Source: Oligoflexia bacterium (GTDB lineage: Bacteria > Bdellovibrionota_B > Oligoflexia > Oligoflexales > JAGOVF01). Taken from it: a stretch of DNA of 64,000 nt. Each line of letters starts with the position of its first letter. Positions within the stretch are counted from its first letter, which is position 1. The notes under the pieces were generated by a model. The model saw nothing but the letters and a program-made list of their open reading frames with translations. It did no database searches and had not been told where the DNA came from. A program made the translations under genes and the position numbers. The stretch is from positions 1 to 64,000 of the forward strand of contig JAUILP010000002.1 of assembly GCA_030432875.1 (NCBI GenBank), given 5' to 3'. Positions 24,673-32,373 of this stretch are shown here, piece by piece.

Positions 24673-26082
24673 CTAAGTTGACTTTTGCGTTTGCGGTCTT
24701 TTTTTCAACCACTTGTCAGCAAAAGGTTTTGACGTGTCTTTGAGTTTTATTTTTTTGCCATTTTCTTCCGAGATGAGTAAGCCAGCGAGGTAAGGTTTAT
24801 TGATGAGGTATTTTTTAACAAAATCCTGAACATCTGAAAGTGTTATTTGGTTCATGTTATTTACGTAGCCTTGGTAATAGGCAAGGCCCGTTACAGGCCA
24901 CCAAAAGGCAAGGGTTTTGGTAAAACTAGACGGAGCGTTGATCTCCCTTTTATGGTCTATAATAAGCGAGCGCTTCACGTCGTCTAATTGGTCGCTACTA
25001 AAATAATCCGGCTTTGCCATCGCGCTGATTTCTGCTAGGAGACTTTTTTTAGCGTTTAAGATGTTTTCAGGTGTAGCTCTAAGGTAAAAAGATGATTCTC
25101 CTGTTTGGGACTGCGTAAAGTAGGAAAAGCTAGCCCCAAGAGTCAGGCCGCTATCGACAAATTTTCGGTAAAATTTGCCGGACTTATGCTGCAGTAAGCT
25201 AGCAAGAATATCAGCAATATAAGTGTCTTTTGGCGTTTCTTTGAGGTAAGGGCCCATAAAGGTAAGTTCTACGCTGGCATTGTCGATATGTGGTCTAAAC
25301 ATAACGAAGTCTATCGTCTTGGTGAATTTGGGAAAACTCGGAGGCGTAATCGCTTTCCATTCTTTAGGAGCGGTCCAAATAGAAAAACTTTTTTCGGCTT
25401 TTGCTTTTAGGTCTTCATACTCAAAATCTCCGCCAACAATCAGGGCGCAGTTTTGCGGGACAAAAATGTCTTTTTTGATTTGCATAAGTTGGGCGCGGTT
25501 TGCTTCAGCAATGACCGAATAGTCTCCAAGAGGATCTCTAAGAAATCCTTGTTCTTGATAGAGAATGCTGCGCTGTAAATTGTAAAAATCAAATTCCGGC
25601 TGACTCGCATTGCGGTCCCACTCATCGAGGACAACTTTGCGTTCTTTAGTCAATTCTTGTTCGTCGATAAGGGGTGTTGCTATGGCATCGGCCATAAAAT
25701 CTAAGCCTTCCACCAAATAAACTGAAGGCAACGTGAAAAAATAGCGGACTTTTTCTGCTGAAGTATCCCCGTTGTAGGTGATGCCTAAGGTCCTAATCCT
25801 TTTTTTAAAGGCCTCTTGATTGGGTAGTTTTTCGTTGCCCTTAAAAAACATATGTTCCCACAAATGCGTTAAGCCATTTGATCCTGGACTTTCTGTCATC
25901 GCACCACCTTTGCAGGTCAAGACTATAGTGGCGAGGGGGACCTTGTGTGAAGGAAAAGCAATGAGTTCAAGTCCATTTGCTAATTTTTCTTCCACAAACA
26001 AATTTTCGCCGTGAAGCACAGGTACACCGAAGAGTGTGAGAGAAATAAACACGGTCCTTTTAAGAGCTCGGATTAGGGGCAT
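24673..26082 (-). CDS. M16-family zinc metallopeptidase, active subunit
   Basis: 469 residues with a signal peptide (VFISLTLFGVPVLHG) and an intact zinc site: HLWEH (His73, Glu76, His77) with the distal ligand Glu154 in KERKVVLDEW, 77 residues on, exactly the M16 spacing. The second M16 domain (FRPHIDNASVELTFMGPYL and later) is present. AAGGA lies 7 nt before the ATG. It precedes the motif-less paralogue at 23218 on the same strand and together they look like an M16B heterodimer. Exported; probably degrades or processes peptides in the periplasm. Confidence 0.9.
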   Translation of the reverse strand: MPLIRALKRTVFISLTLFGVPVLHGENLFVEEKLANGLELIAFPSHKVPLATIVLTCKGGAMTESPGSNGLTHLWEHMFFKGNEKLPNQEAFKKRIRTLGITYNGDTSAEKVRYFFTLPSVYLVEGLDFMADAIATPLIDEQELTKERKVVLDEWDRNASQPEFDFYNLQRSILYQEQGFLRDPLGDYSVIAEANRAQLMQIKKDIFVPQNCALIVGGDFEYEDLKAKAEKSFSIWTAPKEWKAITPPSFPKFTKTIDFVMFRPHIDNASVELTFMGPYLKETPKDTYIADILASLLQHKSGKFYRKFVDSGLTLGASFSYFTQSQTGESSFYLRATPENILNAKKSLLAEISAMAKPDYFSSDQLDDVKRSLIIDHKREINAPSSFTKTLAFWWPVTGLAYYQGYVNNMNQITLSDVQDFVKKYLINKPYLAGLLISEENGKKIKLKDTSKPFADKWLKKRPQTQKST

Positions 26083-26131
26083 TTTTTTTCCTTAAAAACT
26101 AAAAAATAAATATGGGTTATTTAGAGTTAAA

Positions 26132-28123
26132 TTAAATTTTATCGGCGATAAGTTCAGCAATATCTTTAACTATAACATCTTTTTCCTTGCCGTGGGCTTT
26201 TACGCCGTCATTCATCATGGTCATACAAAAGGGACAAGCAGTGGCAATCATATTGGCTCCCGTTTCGATTGCTTCTTTTGCCCGGTTTTCATTAACGCGC
26301 GTGCCTTCATCTTCTTCTAGCCACATGCGCCCGCCACCAGCGCCGCAGCAAAACCCTGTTTGCTTGCTGCGCGGCATTTCTTTGAGTGTGCCTGCCGCCC
26401 CCGCAAGAGTTCGGGGAGAATCATATATGTCATTGTGCCGCCCTAGATAACAAGAATCGTGATACGTAATATCAAGAGACTGAGCCGTCTCTTTGTTTAA
26501 GGTGATTTTATTTTCTTGAACAAGTGAGTTGATAAGGTCTGAATGATGTAAAACCTCGAGGTTGCAGCCGAGATCTGGGTATTCATTTTTTAAGGTATTA
26601 AAACAATGCGGACATCCTGTGACGACTTTTTTAACCTGATAACGCTGAAACGTTTCAATGTTTTCCTGAATCTGCATTTGCGCCAAATACTCATTGCCGA
26701 GGCGACGCGCCGTATCGCCATTGCATTTTTCTTCGGCCCCAAGAATAGAAAATTTTATTCCTGCCTGCTTCATGATCTTTGCTATAGCAACAGAGACTTT
26801 TTTATAGCGGTCGTCAAAAGATCCGGCACAGCCAACCCAAAACAAATATTCAACATCTTTATTTTGCGCCATTGTCGGGATATCGAGTCCTTTTGCCCAG
26901 TCACCGCGGCTGTTATTGTCAATGCCCCAAGGATTGCTTTGATTTTCAAGATTAGCAAAAGTTGTGTTCAAAAGCTCAGGAAATTCGGATGCGGTCAAGG
27001 TAAGGTAGCGCCTCATGTCGATGATAGCCGGGATGTGCTCGATTTCTAAGGGGCAGGCCTCCATACAGGCACCGCAGGTCGTGCACGCCCAAAGTTCCTC
27101 TGCGCTTACGATGCCACCGATAAGAGCTCTTGGCTCCGCTGGTTGGAGCAAGGCTTCATTGTTGGCATCTTTTAGGTGGTGAATCATCAAGCGAGGGTCG
27201 AGTTTTTTGCCTGTATTGAAGGCGGGACACTGAGCGGTGCAGCGTCCGCACTCAACGCAGGTCGTGCCATCGAGAAGCTGCTTCCAGGTAAAATCAGAAA
27301 CTTTGCCGACGCCAAAGGTTTCGGCGTTTTCATCAAACTCCATGGTGCGTATACGTCCACGTGATTTTAGGCTACGAAAAAACATATTTGGCCAAACCCA
27401 AATAAGATGCTGATGTTTAGAATAGGGAAGAAAGGTCACAAAACCTAAAAAAACAAAACTATGAAGCCACCAGACAACACTTGTAAATCCCTCCCAGCCA
27501 TCTGGGCTTTCGATCCCAAAAAGCCTGCCAAACAGCTGAGAAACCCCGGTAGAAACCATTAAAGGCGCCTGGGGTAGAGCTGATTCGGCTCCAACAGCAG
27601 TTTTTCCGCCAAGAACCAGGAGTTCGGTAAAGAGCAATGCACCAATTAAGCTGAGAACAATGTAAGCATCTTTTTTTGACGCTGGGGCAAGTCCCGCAAG
27701 CCTTGGCGGGGGAAAAAAAAGACGGCGCGACACAGCATAAATGATGGCAAGCAATGCCACAGTATTGGCAAAATCTTGAGAAAAAAGGTAGCTTGAAAAG
27801 AGTGCGCCATCACCAAAAATATCTTTAAAACTAAAACCTGAAATCCCGTAAAGAATAGTATCTAAGCTACCAATACTCACGAGTACAAACCCCCAAAAAA
27901 TACAAAAATGCATTATGCCTGCACTTTTTTCTTTAAACATTTTTCCTTGGAGTAAGCCCTTTACAAGGACACCTTTTATGCGCACATCCGTTTGGTCACT
28001 GCGGTTTTCTTCTTTTCCCTGTCCGATCTTAAATTTTTGCCATGTTTTTTTGACATTTTTTACAAACAAGTAAATGGTTGCGATAAGCAGGACGGTAAAA
28101 AAGAGATGAGATACAATATTCAC
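26132..28123 (-). CDS. Membrane-bound (Fe-S) oxidoreductase, HdrDE/GlpC-like with CCG domains
   Basis: 663 residues. The N-terminal third has about five TM segments resembling the nitrate reductase gamma/HdrE cytochrome-b-like domain. A ferredoxin module follows with two [4Fe-4S] motifs: C289-x2-C292-x2-C295-x3-C299-P and C347-x2-C350-x2-C353-x3-C357-P. Next come two CCG-type domains, with GCAGSFDDRY, a CPHCF segment, GFCCGAGGG and ACPFCMTMM. This is the architecture of the large ferredoxin-type reductases that link cytosolic electron carriers such as ETF to membrane quinone. No etfAB genes are in the window, so the partner is inferred. The start is GTG 28123 with GGGGAG 7 nt upstream. It lies 49 nt upstream of the M16 pair on the same strand. 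Confidence 0.87.
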   Translation of the reverse strand: MNIVSHLFFTVLLIATIYLFVKNVKKTWQKFKIGQGKEENRSDQTDVRIKGVLVKGLLQGKMFKEKSAGIMHFCIFWGFVLVSIGSLDTILYGISGFSFKDIFGDGALFSSYLFSQDFANTVALLAIIYAVSRRLFFPPPRLAGLAPASKKDAYIVLSLIGALLFTELLVLGGKTAVGAESALPQAPLMVSTGVSQLFGRLFGIESPDGWEGFTSVVWWLHSFVFLGFVTFLPYSKHQHLIWVWPNMFFRSLKSRGRIRTMEFDENAETFGVGKVSDFTWKQLLDGTTCVECGRCTAQCPAFNTGKKLDPRLMIHHLKDANNEALLQPAEPRALIGGIVSAEELWACTTCGACMEACPLEIEHIPAIIDMRRYLTLTASEFPELLNTTFANLENQSNPWGIDNNSRGDWAKGLDIPTMAQNKDVEYLFWVGCAGSFDDRYKKVSVAIAKIMKQAGIKFSILGAEEKCNGDTARRLGNEYLAQMQIQENIETFQRYQVKKVVTGCPHCFNTLKNEYPDLGCNLEVLHHSDLINSLVQENKITLNKETAQSLDITYHDSCYLGRHNDIYDSPRTLAGAAGTLKEMPRSKQTGFCCGAGGGRMWLEEDEGTRVNENRAKEAIETGANMIATACPFCMTMMNDGVKAHGKEKDVIVKDIAELIADKI

Positions 28124-28327
28124 GGCTGCACTCCCCTATCAAAAAGACCAGGAAAAAAAATTATAGGTGTGTCACCCATAATCGCGACTTTTAAAGTTCC
28201 AGAATAGCAAGGCTCGGCAAAATCCTCAACGTATCAGTAATAAAAAAGAAATTAGGCAAATTTTTAGATATTTTTGGAACAGTTCCCCGTAAAGGATGCT
28301 GATTGTAAATCAATTTTCCAGGCATAT

Positions 28328-28342
28328 AAAATGCCGCATTTT
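28328..28342. promoter_or_regulatory. Operator-like palindrome
   Basis: AAAATGC, C, GCATTTT: a perfect 7+1+7 inverted repeat overlapping the TATAAA of a candidate promoter, about 75 nt upstream of the strong hydroxylase promoter. The shape fits a dimeric regulator site; the regulator is unknown. Confidence 0.35.
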
Positions 28343-28415
28343 GGTTGGGGCAATTTTTTACAAAGATAATCGTCCGAATTATTTTTTATAGAACCTTATA
28401 TACTACTTTTCATCC

Positions 28416-28444
28416 TTGGAATAGCCGAGGTTTTACCCTATAAT
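28416..28444 (+). promoter_or_regulatory. Sigma-70-type promoter of the hydroxylase gene
   Basis: TTGGAA (28416-28421), a 17-nt spacer and a perfect TATAAT (28439-28444). Transcription would start near 28451, leaving a leader of about 26 nt that carries AAGGAG before the ATG at 28477. It is the best promoter match I found in the window. Confidence 0.65.
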
Positions 28445-28476
28445 CATAAAAAATTTTTATCTCAAGGAGCGAGAAA

Positions 28477-29334
28477 ATGCTGCAAAAGGTTCTCATCCCC
28501 TATTTGCTCTTTCCCCTGGCTTTGGCTGCGGCAATACTTCTTGGTGTTTCTGCTTTATACACCTCCGTCGATAGGACCCTTTACAATATTGGCGTATTTC
28601 TTGTGCTGATGCTGTCTTGCATTGCCCTGGAACGCTGGATTCCTTATTCGCGTTTAAAACTTTCGTCTGAGCGACTCAGAGCAGAAATCATCGTTACCCT
28701 GATCAATATTTTTGTGGTAGCTAAACTTGGCGAGCTTGTCGTAGCCAATTTTTTTAGGCTTTTAGCGGGTGAGATATGGGCAATCCCGCCAAGTTTAGGG
28801 CCCATTTGGTTACAGGTCATCCTAGCGGTGTTACTTATCGATTTTGCTCGCTACTGGATTCATCGCTGGCAGCACCGTATTCCTTACCTCTGGAAACTGC
28901 ATGCGGTGCACCATAGTATTCCGCAGGTCAATGCTCTAAATGGGCTATTCGCACACCCAATTGATTTTTTCTTACGCAATATTTTTCCCATGTTCTTACC
29001 GCTGCTCGTTGGTATTGATGTTTTTGCGGCATTCATGGCGACGATTATTTTAACGGTTTTAGGGTCGTTCCCTCATGTCAATATCCCCCTCAAGTACGGT
29101 TTTCTTGAATTTGCCTTTTGTTCTCCTAAGCTTCATCGCTGGCATCACTCAGAAAAAATGGCCGAATCCAACAACAACTTTGGTGTTGGGCTTATTATTT
29201 TTGATAGATTATTTGGCACTTTTTTTAACCCCTCTGACCGAGAAGCCCCCGATGTGATGGGTATCGAAGGGGTTACGGTGCCAGTCGGAGAAGTTCGGGA
29301 GTTGATTCGTCTGCCGCATACCAAATTTATTTGA
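28477..29334 (+). CDS. Sterol desaturase / fatty acid hydroxylase superfamily membrane protein
   Basis: 285 residues with four or more TM segments and the di-iron histidine clusters of the superfamily: HRWQH (after DFARYWI), HAVHHS, a central HP near the third TM segment, and HRWHHS towards the C-terminus. Members hydroxylate or desaturate lipid chains, sterols or carotenoids using O2. The sequence does not settle the substrate. AAGGAG is placed before the ATG and a strong promoter precedes it, so the gene is an independent transcription unit. Length is normal for the family. The downstream neighbour is convergent and unrelated. Confidence 0.88.
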   Translation: MLQKVLIPYLLFPLALAAAILLGVSALYTSVDRTLYNIGVFLVLMLSCIALERWIPYSRLKLSSERLRAEIIVTLINIFVVAKLGELVVANFFRLLAGEIWAIPPSLGPIWLQVILAVLLIDFARYWIHRWQHRIPYLWKLHAVHHSIPQVNALNGLFAHPIDFFLRNIFPMFLPLLVGIDVFAAFMATIILTVLGSFPHVNIPLKYGFLEFAFCSPKLHRWHHSEKMAESNNNFGVGLIIFDRLFGTFFNPSDREAPDVMGIEGVTVPVGEVRELIRLPHTKFI

Positions 29335-29530
29335 TTTCTGGGTAATGAGATTTGGTGGGTGACGACTAATAAACCAATTTTTAAGTTTTTGGGCAGATCT
29401 TAAAGGTGTGATCAATTAAAATTTATTTTGTGAACGACTAAAAGATCTCCAATCAGCTCTGTGCCGCATAAGTTGCTGCGATAGACATTAAAACGCCTCT
29501 TTTTATCTAAAATAATACCGAATCTACAAG

Positions 29531-30547
29531 TTATCGGTTAAGGGGTGGGGAAGTAATAGTTTGAATCCAATCATAGTATTCAGAGTCTCCGATAAAAGAA
29601 TAGAGACTAAAACCACCTTCACACAGCTCTCGTTCGCGCTGTTCTTTAGTCAAGGATTCGGTTATTGTGACCGGAATTTCAGATCCCCACAATACCCCTA
29701 CAAGATACCACTCTAAGCTACCGTCATTATCACCATCAACAAAAGCATAAAGAGGACCTCCAGAATCTCCAGAGCAAGTACCTCCATCTGAAGAGGTAAA
29801 CTCGCCAGAAATAGCATCTTTTTCCAAAGGTTCTGCGTCCCTTTTTTGCACGACTATTATAGCCTTATAGCATGGGAGCTTTCTAGTAGGAAGGCAGGGT
29901 TCATCAGGAGCCAATCCAAGGTCATGGATGTTATTTCGGTATTCGACTTTTTTAACATCTAGCCCTTGCCATAATTTCTCCGAATTGGGCTGATCAAAAA
30001 ATAGCCGCCCAAAACCAGAGGCTTTTAGAATAGTATCATCCTTGATGGTCTCAAGATTTCGTAAAATTGGCAATTTCACATAATTAAGCGGTGAGGTCCC
30101 ATCTAAATTAACTAGGGCAACCTCGTAATTTGGTTGTGGGTCAATGCCACCATTTAGAGACCTATCTTTTTTTGTCCAAGATTTAAAAACATTCAGGGGT
30201 TCTTTAACTCTTAAGTATTTATTCCTTTTTTTTGCAATTGTGGTTCCATAATCAGGGAAATTTATTGCGAAATCCAAGGGGCTTTTTAAGCGTAGTGACA
30301 GCGTATTTCTTATACAATGAGTTGCTGTAATGACCCAATTATTTTCTATCAATGCTCCACTGCAGAACCCCGGATTTCCGATCGATGTACTCACAATTTG
30401 AACAGTATTACGCAATCCTGGATGATCCTTGGCCAAAGGCGAATTACTCCCATAACCATTATGTATTTTTCCAGAACTATAAGGATTAGAGAATTGACAT
30501 GATGATAAGAATATGGCTAAAAAAATTATAAAAAAAATGTTTATAAT
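29531..30547 (-). CDS. Trypsin-like (S1) serine protease lipoprotein with non-canonical or broken start
   Basis: The catalytic triad is visible: WVITATHC (His), YEVALVNLD (Asp region) and CSGDSGGPLY (Ser). The first standard start codon (TTG 30436) would give 301 residues with no export signal. Upstream, however, the same frame continues without a stop and encodes a hydrophobic segment ending FLAIFLSSC, a good lipobox whose Cys codon is at 30497-30499. No ATG, GTG or TTG lies before it in frame. An ATT at 30545-30547 has GAGG 5 nt upstream and could serve as an AUU start. Alternatively, the ATG at 30556-30558 (MRQIL), one base out of frame, would need a single-base indel to join. I therefore extend the gene to 30547. 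Protease activity is well supported; the start is not. Confidence 0.75.
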   Translation of the reverse strand: MINIFFIIFLAIFLSSCQFSNPYSSGKIHNGYGSNSPLAKDHPGLRNTVQIVSTSIGNPGFCSGALIENNWVITATHCIRNTLSLRLKSPLDFAINFPDYGTTIAKKRNKYLRVKEPLNVFKSWTKKDRSLNGGIDPQPNYEVALVNLDGTSPLNYVKLPILRNLETIKDDTILKASGFGRLFFDQPNSEKLWQGLDVKKVEYRNNIHDLGLAPDEPCLPTRKLPCYKAIIVVQKRDAEPLEKDAISGEFTSSDGGTCSGDSGGPLYAFVDGDNDGSLEWYLVGVLWGSEIPVTITESLTKEQRERELCEGGFSLYSFIGDSEYYDWIQTITSPPLNR

Positions 30548-30661
30548 ATTTGCCTCATTATAAATTATAGGGTTCCGGTATCAAATAGACCTCCAAACAG
30601 TATAAGCTATTTCGTTCATAGATTAAACAAACGAAAAGAGTGCAGCTGGTTTTTGGATTAA

Positions 30662-31006
30662 AACCAGTTACTTCTTTTAGTCGTAAAAATAGGGGGTAAG
30701 ATCAGAGACGAGAATGCTTTAAAAGTCAACGCTGAACATTTCTGGCAATATTCTGGTAGGGATTATTGTCCAGGCAATGAACCATGCAGTGGCCACACGC
30801 TTTTTAATTATACATCTTTTAAAAAGGATAGAGAATTGTTGGATTTCTCTGGCGAACCTACTGGTCAGTGGGTGACCGATACCATTACTAACCCTTACAA
30901 CGTTTGTATTAAAAAAGGTGAAGATTGTGTGGCTTTGAGGAGTGCCTATAGTGCTTCTAAGGGCGCTCATAGAATGTTTATGAATAACGAATGTACATTT
31001 CAGTAA
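30662..31006 (+). pseudogene. Open frame without start, probable gene remnant (Cys-containing secreted-type protein)
   Basis: A 114-codon frame with strongly protein-like content ends at TAA 31004-31006: Trp, Cys and Tyr are well spread (EHFWQYSGRDYCPGNEPC, then CIKKGEDCVAL and FMNNECTFQ), with about five Cys residues. It has no ATG, GTG or TTG near its 5' end, and upstream the frame closes at a TAA just before 30662. A GTG frame at 30640 with 19 sense codons could join it if one base were lost from the GGGGG run near 30692-30696, but that part has no signal peptide. A strong terminator follows at 31077. I do not recognise the family. Most likely it is a 5'-decayed or frameshifted gene. Confidence 0.45.
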
Positions 31007-31076
31007 AAAATTATCTGCTGATTTTTTTATTCAATCACTTTTCAGCATGGTATCTAATCAGGTTATTTTAAGGCAA

Positions 31077-31125
31077 AAAGAAACTGAATGGTAAATCGCC
31101 GTTCAGTTTCTTTTCTTGTTTTTTA
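31077..31125. terminator. Bidirectional intrinsic terminator
   Basis: AAAGAAACTGAA (31077-31088) pairs with TTCAGTTTCTTT (31102-31113), followed on the plus strand by a T-rich tail (TTTTCTTGTTTTTT). On the minus strand the stem is followed by TTTTTGCC. It separates the plus-strand remnant from the minus-strand sigma/anti-sigma operon and would stop transcripts from both sides. Confidence 0.75.
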
Positions 31126-31154
31126 CCGCTGCTCAATATTATTGATATATTTTT

Positions 31155-31862
31155 TTAATCCCGGAGTGGAAACGCTATACTATTACATCCCGCAATATCA
31201 CTCGCTTGCTGTTGGTGCCATCTTTTTGTCCGTACCGTACGCTGCAATTCAGCAAAGATATGATTTGGATTCAAAGATGCCATGCTAGGAGACAGCGTAC
31301 AGTAAAGTATAGCTAGGGTCTCTTTTTCACTGGAACCGGACAAAATAATGCTTCCAGGCAAAGCCGTCTTTGTCTTAGCAGGTATAATTATTTTGGCTTT
31401 GAGAACGTCTTGCCTGTTATCGAGCAGAGTGCCATCGCGTGTGTATACGGCTTCCCAAAGCAGAGATTCTTGAGGCAATAATATTTCTGTTCTTATGTGA
31501 TCGCCTTCCAGTAACTGCGCCCCAGGTTTTAAAATAGAAACGTTTTGCCCTCTCTGCCAGTAAACAGTGATCTGCCCTGAACCTTTCATCCGTAATCCTG
31601 TTTCCTGTTCCCTCTGCACAGAGGGATAATTGATATAAAAAAGCAAACTTGCGGCCAGTAAAATTCCGCCAAGAGCCGTCCACTGATGATAGGGAACCCG
31701 CGTTTTTTTTATGGGCGGTAATTTTAACGGGGGCAAAGAAAATTTTTCAGCACGTTCTAGCTCATCGCGTGCCTCCTCTGACAACTGACCCTGGGTTCCC
31801 GTCAAGATTTCTTTGTGCAAAGACAGTAGGGAACGCCTATCCAAATTGTTACCACTATTCAT
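31155..31862 (-). CDS. Membrane-anchored FecR/anti-sigma-like protein
   Basis: 235 residues with a cytosolic charged N-terminus (about 1-68), one TM helix (TALGGILLAASLLFYINY, about 71-88) and a periplasmic beta-rich part. The periplasmic segment TVYWQRGQNVSILKPG, then LLEGDHIRTEI, then TALPGSIIL, resembles the extracytoplasmic sensor part of FecR-like / DUF4384-like proteins that sit next to ECF sigma genes and caspase genes in myxobacteria (from memory, not searched). The start codon overlaps the sigma-factor stop by 4 nt (ATGA at 31859-31862), the classic sigma/anti-sigma arrangement. It should bind the sigma factor at 31859 and release it on an envelope signal. No classical zinc anti-sigma motif (HxxxCxxC) is visible. 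Confidence 0.75.
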   Translation of the reverse strand: MNSGNNLDRRSLLSLHKEILTGTQGQLSEEARDELERAEKFSLPPLKLPPIKKTRVPYHQWTALGGILLAASLLFYINYPSVQREQETGLRMKGSGQITVYWQRGQNVSILKPGAQLLEGDHIRTEILLPQESLLWEAVYTRDGTLLDNRQDVLKAKIIIPAKTKTALPGSIILSGSSEKETLAILYCTLSPSMASLNPNHIFAELQRTVRTKRWHQQQASDIAGCNSIAFPLRD

Positions 31863-32359
31863 GCCCAGATCTCCTTTTGTGCTCTCAGTATTTCTAGGGA
31901 ATGGGCCAAAGACCGAACGACAGTTTTGCGGGATACTCCCATAATATCGGCTATTTCTTCTAACGTTAAACCATCGGCTTCTTTGTAAACAAGAATTTGT
32001 CCATCCCGGGGGCTAAGTTCTTTTAATATCTTTTTGACCAGATCAACGCTGGCGAATCGGCTACTATTATCCTCGCTCATAAGGTCATCAGGCTCGATAG
32101 CATCATATTGCTGAGCGCGATATGATCCTGAACGAAGGTAATCTACACTTAAATTATGACAGGATGTATAAACCCATTTATAGGCAGAAAGCTCGGTGTC
32201 AAAATTCATTTGAGCACTCCACAATTTGGTAAAGACCGTTTGCACAATTTCTTCCGCTACAGTCTTTTTTTTGACTATATAATAGGTTTTGCTGAGGGCC
32301 AGTTTCCCTGTTTTACGGTAAAGTAAGGTAACATTGTGCTCAACTGTGCAATCAAACAT
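31859..32359 (-). CDS. ECF-type RNA polymerase sigma factor
   Basis: 166 residues with sigma region 2 (AEEIVQTVFTKLWSAQ, then YKWVYTSCHNLSVDYLRS) and sigma region 4 (LKELSPRDGQILVYKEADG, then LTLEEIADIMGVSRKTVVRS, a helix-turn-helix). No region 1 or 3, as expected for the ECF group. It overlaps its putative anti-sigma factor downstream by 4 nt and follows the Kelch lipoprotein gene by 14 nt, so it is the third gene of the caspase operon. It probably controls that operon and other envelope genes. The target promoter is unknown, and no ECF consensus was recognisable upstream of 35479. Confidence 0.9.
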   Translation of the reverse strand: MFDCTVEHNVTLLYRKTGKLALSKTYYIVKKKTVAEEIVQTVFTKLWSAQMNFDTELSAYKWVYTSCHNLSVDYLRSGSYRAQQYDAIEPDDLMSEDNSSRFASVDLVKKILKELSPRDGQILVYKEADGLTLEEIADIMGVSRKTVVRSLAHSLEILRAQKEIWA

Positions 32360-32373
32360 ATTTCACCAAAACC

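Larger units (their letters stand above)
28124..28476. other. Divergent promoter region
   Basis: 353 bases between the minus-strand Fe-S oxidoreductase and the plus-strand hydroxylase. It holds the sigma-70 promoter at 28416-28444 and a second weaker candidate, TTGTAA (28303-28308), 16 nt, TATAAA (28325-28330), which overlaps the inverted repeat at 28328-28342. No gene is seen. Confidence 0.5.

Noticed and set aside
30719-30970. 83-codon minus-strand frame near the caspase region
   Set aside because: Antisense to the plus-strand remnant, whose composition is far more protein-like and which is followed by a terminator.
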